Source: an uncultured Ruminococcus sp.
GTDB taxonomy: Bacteria > Bacillota > Clostridia > Oscillospirales > Ruminococcaceae
Reading direction: 5' to 3'
DNA: 7,032 nt
NCBI GenBank assembly: GCA_937901485.1
Contig: CALGTT010000386.1
Span: forward strand, 1-7,032
In this document: piece by piece, positions 5,727-7,032 of the stretch
Layout of the letters: each line of letters opens with the position of its first letter
Position numbering within the stretch: position 1 is the stretch's first letter
Translations under genes and position numbers: made by a program
Notes under the pieces: model-generated
The model's database searches: none
What the model saw: only the letters and a program-made list of their open reading frames with translations
Told to the model about the DNA's origin: nothing

Positions 5727-5755
5727 ATTATACCATATTTTTTTACGACTTGCAA
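5727..5755 (-). promoter_or_regulatory. Sigma-A type promoter of the DivIVA-like operon
   Basis: On the minus strand a -35 TTGCAA (5755-5750) is followed by exactly 17 bases and a perfect -10 TATAAT (5732-5727), with a TG one base ahead of it (extended -10) and an A-rich spacer. Transcription should begin near 5720, giving a leader of roughly 65 bases. It lies downstream of the ftsZ terminator and is the only promoter in the window I find convincing. Confidence 0.88.
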
Positions 5756-5820
5756 TAGATTTTATGTACAATTCATCCAACATTTTTCGTGCAATCTGAC
5801 CAAAAGCCAATTCTAAACAA

Positions 5821-5857
5821 CAAAAAACTGATGCATTCAGTTTCCCGAATGCATCAG
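5821..5857 (-). terminator. Intrinsic terminator of ftsZ
   Basis: On the minus strand CTGATGCATTC (5857-5847), an 8-base loop and GAATGCATCAG (5838-5828) make a perfect 11-bp stem, followed at once by TTTTTT (5827-5822). It starts 23 bases after the ftsZ stop codon. This is a textbook Rho-independent terminator and separates ftsZ from the next unit. Between it and the promoter at 5755 (5756-5820) I see nothing further. Confidence 0.95.
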
Positions 5858-5879
5858 CCGAAAAATCAATATTCCGGAA

Positions 5880-6992
5880 TTACTTGCCGCCGAGGATCTC
5901 AAAGATATCATCCAGATCGTCCATATTCATGGAGGACTTGGAAGCGGGCTGACCGAAGTTCATGTCATCGAGCATCGGATTGTCGATCGGAATCACATTC
6001 TCCTCTTCCGGTGCTTTTTCTGCGGGTTTTTCATTGCCATCTGCAAAATCTGCTGCAATGACAGTGATCGTCATTTCATCCTGCATATCTTCCTTGAATG
6101 CCGCGCCGAAGATGAACTGTACATCCGGAGCCGCAGCCTCGGTGATCATCTTGGAAGCTGTATCCACATCGGAAGCGAGGGTATCCTCGGACATTGCGAT
6201 GTTGATGAGCAGTCTTCTTGCACCTGCAATGGAAGTTTCCAGCAGCGGGCTGCTGATAACTGCCTTGGCAGCTTCGGTAGCCTTGTCCTTGCCTGCACCA
6301 TGACCAATTGCCATGTGTGCATAGCCTGCGCCCTTCATCGTTGTGGAAACGTCTGCAAAGTCGAGGTTGATATAGCCTTCTTCAACAATCAGGTCAGCGA
6401 TGCTCTTAACACCGGTCTTGAGAATATCATCGGAAAGTGCGAAGGATTCCTTCATGGTCAGCGGCTTTTCCAGACCAACAAGCAGTCTTTCGTTCGGGAT
6501 CACGATCAGGGAGTCCACATACTTCTTCAGCTCAGAAATACCGTTCTCAGCCTGTGCCATCTTCTGCTCACGCTCGAATGCGAACGGCTTTGTAACAACT
6601 GCAACTGTCAGGATGCCCATTTCCTGTGCAGCCTTTGCTACAACAGGAGCTGCGCCAGTACCGGTGCCGCCGCCCATGCCTGCGGTGATGAATACCATGT
6701 CTGCGCCCTGAAGTGCATCCCGAACAGTCTCGATGGACTCCTCGGCACTCTTCTTGCCGACTTCGGGATTTGCGCCTGCACCTTTACCTCTGGTTACCTT
6801 ATCACCAATGATAAGCTTCTTTGCTGCGCAAGAGCTGTCGAGCACCTGGCTGTCAGTATTTATTGCTACGAATTCAACGCCGCGAATATTGGTGGAAATC
6901 ATACGGTTAACAGCATTGTTTCCGCCGCCGCCTACACCGATAACTTTTATATTAACACCACTGTCGTATACCTGTTCAAAATCAAATTCCAT
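5880..6992 (-). CDS. ftsZ: Cell division GTPase FtsZ
   Basis: Tubulin homologue that polymerises into the Z-ring at midcell and recruits the division machinery; 370 residues, a normal length. The N-terminal nucleotide-binding domain has [16 protein letters not shown] (16-31), the tubulin signature GGGTGTG (107-113) and the PFAFE segment (136-140). The T7 synergy loop NLDFADV (209-215) supplies the catalytic Asp for the neighbouring subunit. The C-terminal GTPase-activating domain ends near residue 316. A short acidic linker (317-354) follows. The final peptide is [16 protein letters not shown] (355-370), not the usual conserved D-I-P-x-F-[LI]-R form with a basic tail. The ATG at 6992 has GGAGG (7001-7005) at eight bases. 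It is transcribed alone towards a strong terminator. No ftsA, sepF or mur gene is visible here, although the upstream side is cut off. Confidence 0.99.
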   Translation of the reverse strand: MEFDFEQVYDSGVNIKVIGVGGGGNNAVNRMISTNIRGVEFVAINTDSQVLDSSCAAKKLIIGDKVTRGKGAGANPEVGKKSAEESIETVRDALQGADMVFITAGMGGGTGTGAAPVVAKAAQEMGILTVAVVTKPFAFEREQKMAQAENGISELKKYVDSLIVIPNERLLVGLEKPLTMKESFALSDDILKTGVKSIADLIVEEGYINLDFADVSTTMKGAGYAHMAIGHGAGKDKATEAAKAVISSPLLETSIAGARRLLINIAMSEDTLASDVDTASKMITEAAAPDVQFIFGAAFKEDMQDEMTITVIAADFADGNEKPAEKAPEEENVIPIDNPMLDDMNFGQPASKSSMNMDDLDDIFEILGGK

Positions 6993-7005
6993 AAGTCAAA
7001 CCTCC

Positions 7006-7032
7006 ATATAATATATAAAATATATATAATAA
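7006..7032 (-). promoter_or_regulatory. A/T-only stretch upstream of ftsZ, possible promoter
   Basis: The 27 bases from 7006 to the window edge are entirely A and T, immediately before the ftsZ ribosome binding site. Several TATAAT-like -10 hexamers can be read on the minus strand, such as TATTAT near the edge. The matching -35 would lie outside the window, so a single promoter cannot be fixed. Confidence 0.35.

Noticed and set aside
1..7032. Searched by eye for CRISPR arrays, insertion sequences, phage genes, toxin-antitoxin pairs and defence genes.
   Set aside because: No spaced identical repeats, terminal inverted repeats, transposase or phage motifs were seen. All genes are on one strand and fit a core chromosomal region.

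Overview
The window is a stretch of a low-to-mid-GC Gram-positive chromosome, most likely a gut-type clostridium of the Ruminococcus/Oscillospiraceae kind. This is inferred from the TrmK-Nif3 gene pair typical of Firmicutes, a SigH-type sigma factor, a DivIVA-like coiled-coil protein, strong GGAGG ribosome binding sites, and a DUF1858 redox-disulfide protein of the kind common in anaerobes. No species can be named from the sequence alone. All nine protein genes lie on the minus strand, so the window is best read from right to left. The long plus-strand reading frames are antisense shadows.

In transcription order: ftsZ (6992-5880), the cell-division tubulin homologue, is preceded by an A/T-only stretch and closed by a clear intrinsic terminator at 5821-5857. 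A good sigma-A promoter (TTGCAA, 17 bp, TATAAT with an extended -10) at 5727-5755 starts a new unit. This unit contains a 502-residue DivIVA-like coiled-coil protein (5653-4145), a class I fumarate hydratase beta subunit joined to it by a TAATG overlap (4145-3588) and without an alpha subunit beside it, and a SigH-type sigma factor (3550-2957).

A 131-bp non-coding gap follows (2826-2956). It can be drawn as one closed, branched RNA structure and is the best candidate here for something not covered by ordinary annotation. It leads into a small two-zinc-ribbon protein (2825-2550). A strong stem-loop (2511-2537) separates that from a 68-residue DUF1858 redox-disulfide protein (2466-2260), and a second strong GC-rich stem-loop (2223-2246) separates that from the last unit. 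This last unit is a tightly overlapped RNA-modification operon: trmK (2199-1483), a Nif3-family dinuclear-metal protein (1532-762) and rlmA (769 to beyond the left edge).

Functionally the window combines cell division and polarity (FtsZ, DivIVA-like), stationary-phase or sporulation transcription (SigH-type), one piece of central metabolism (fumarate hydratase beta), two small cysteine-rich proteins, and tRNA/rRNA methylation. The genes are mostly core genes, and I see no mobile element, CRISPR array or phage gene. The points that most deserve follow-up are the possible structured RNA after sigH, the unusual co-transcription of the DivIVA-like gene, an orphan hydratase subunit and a sigma factor, the repeated SFDMS peptide in the coiled-coil protein, and the atypical acidic C-terminus of FtsZ.
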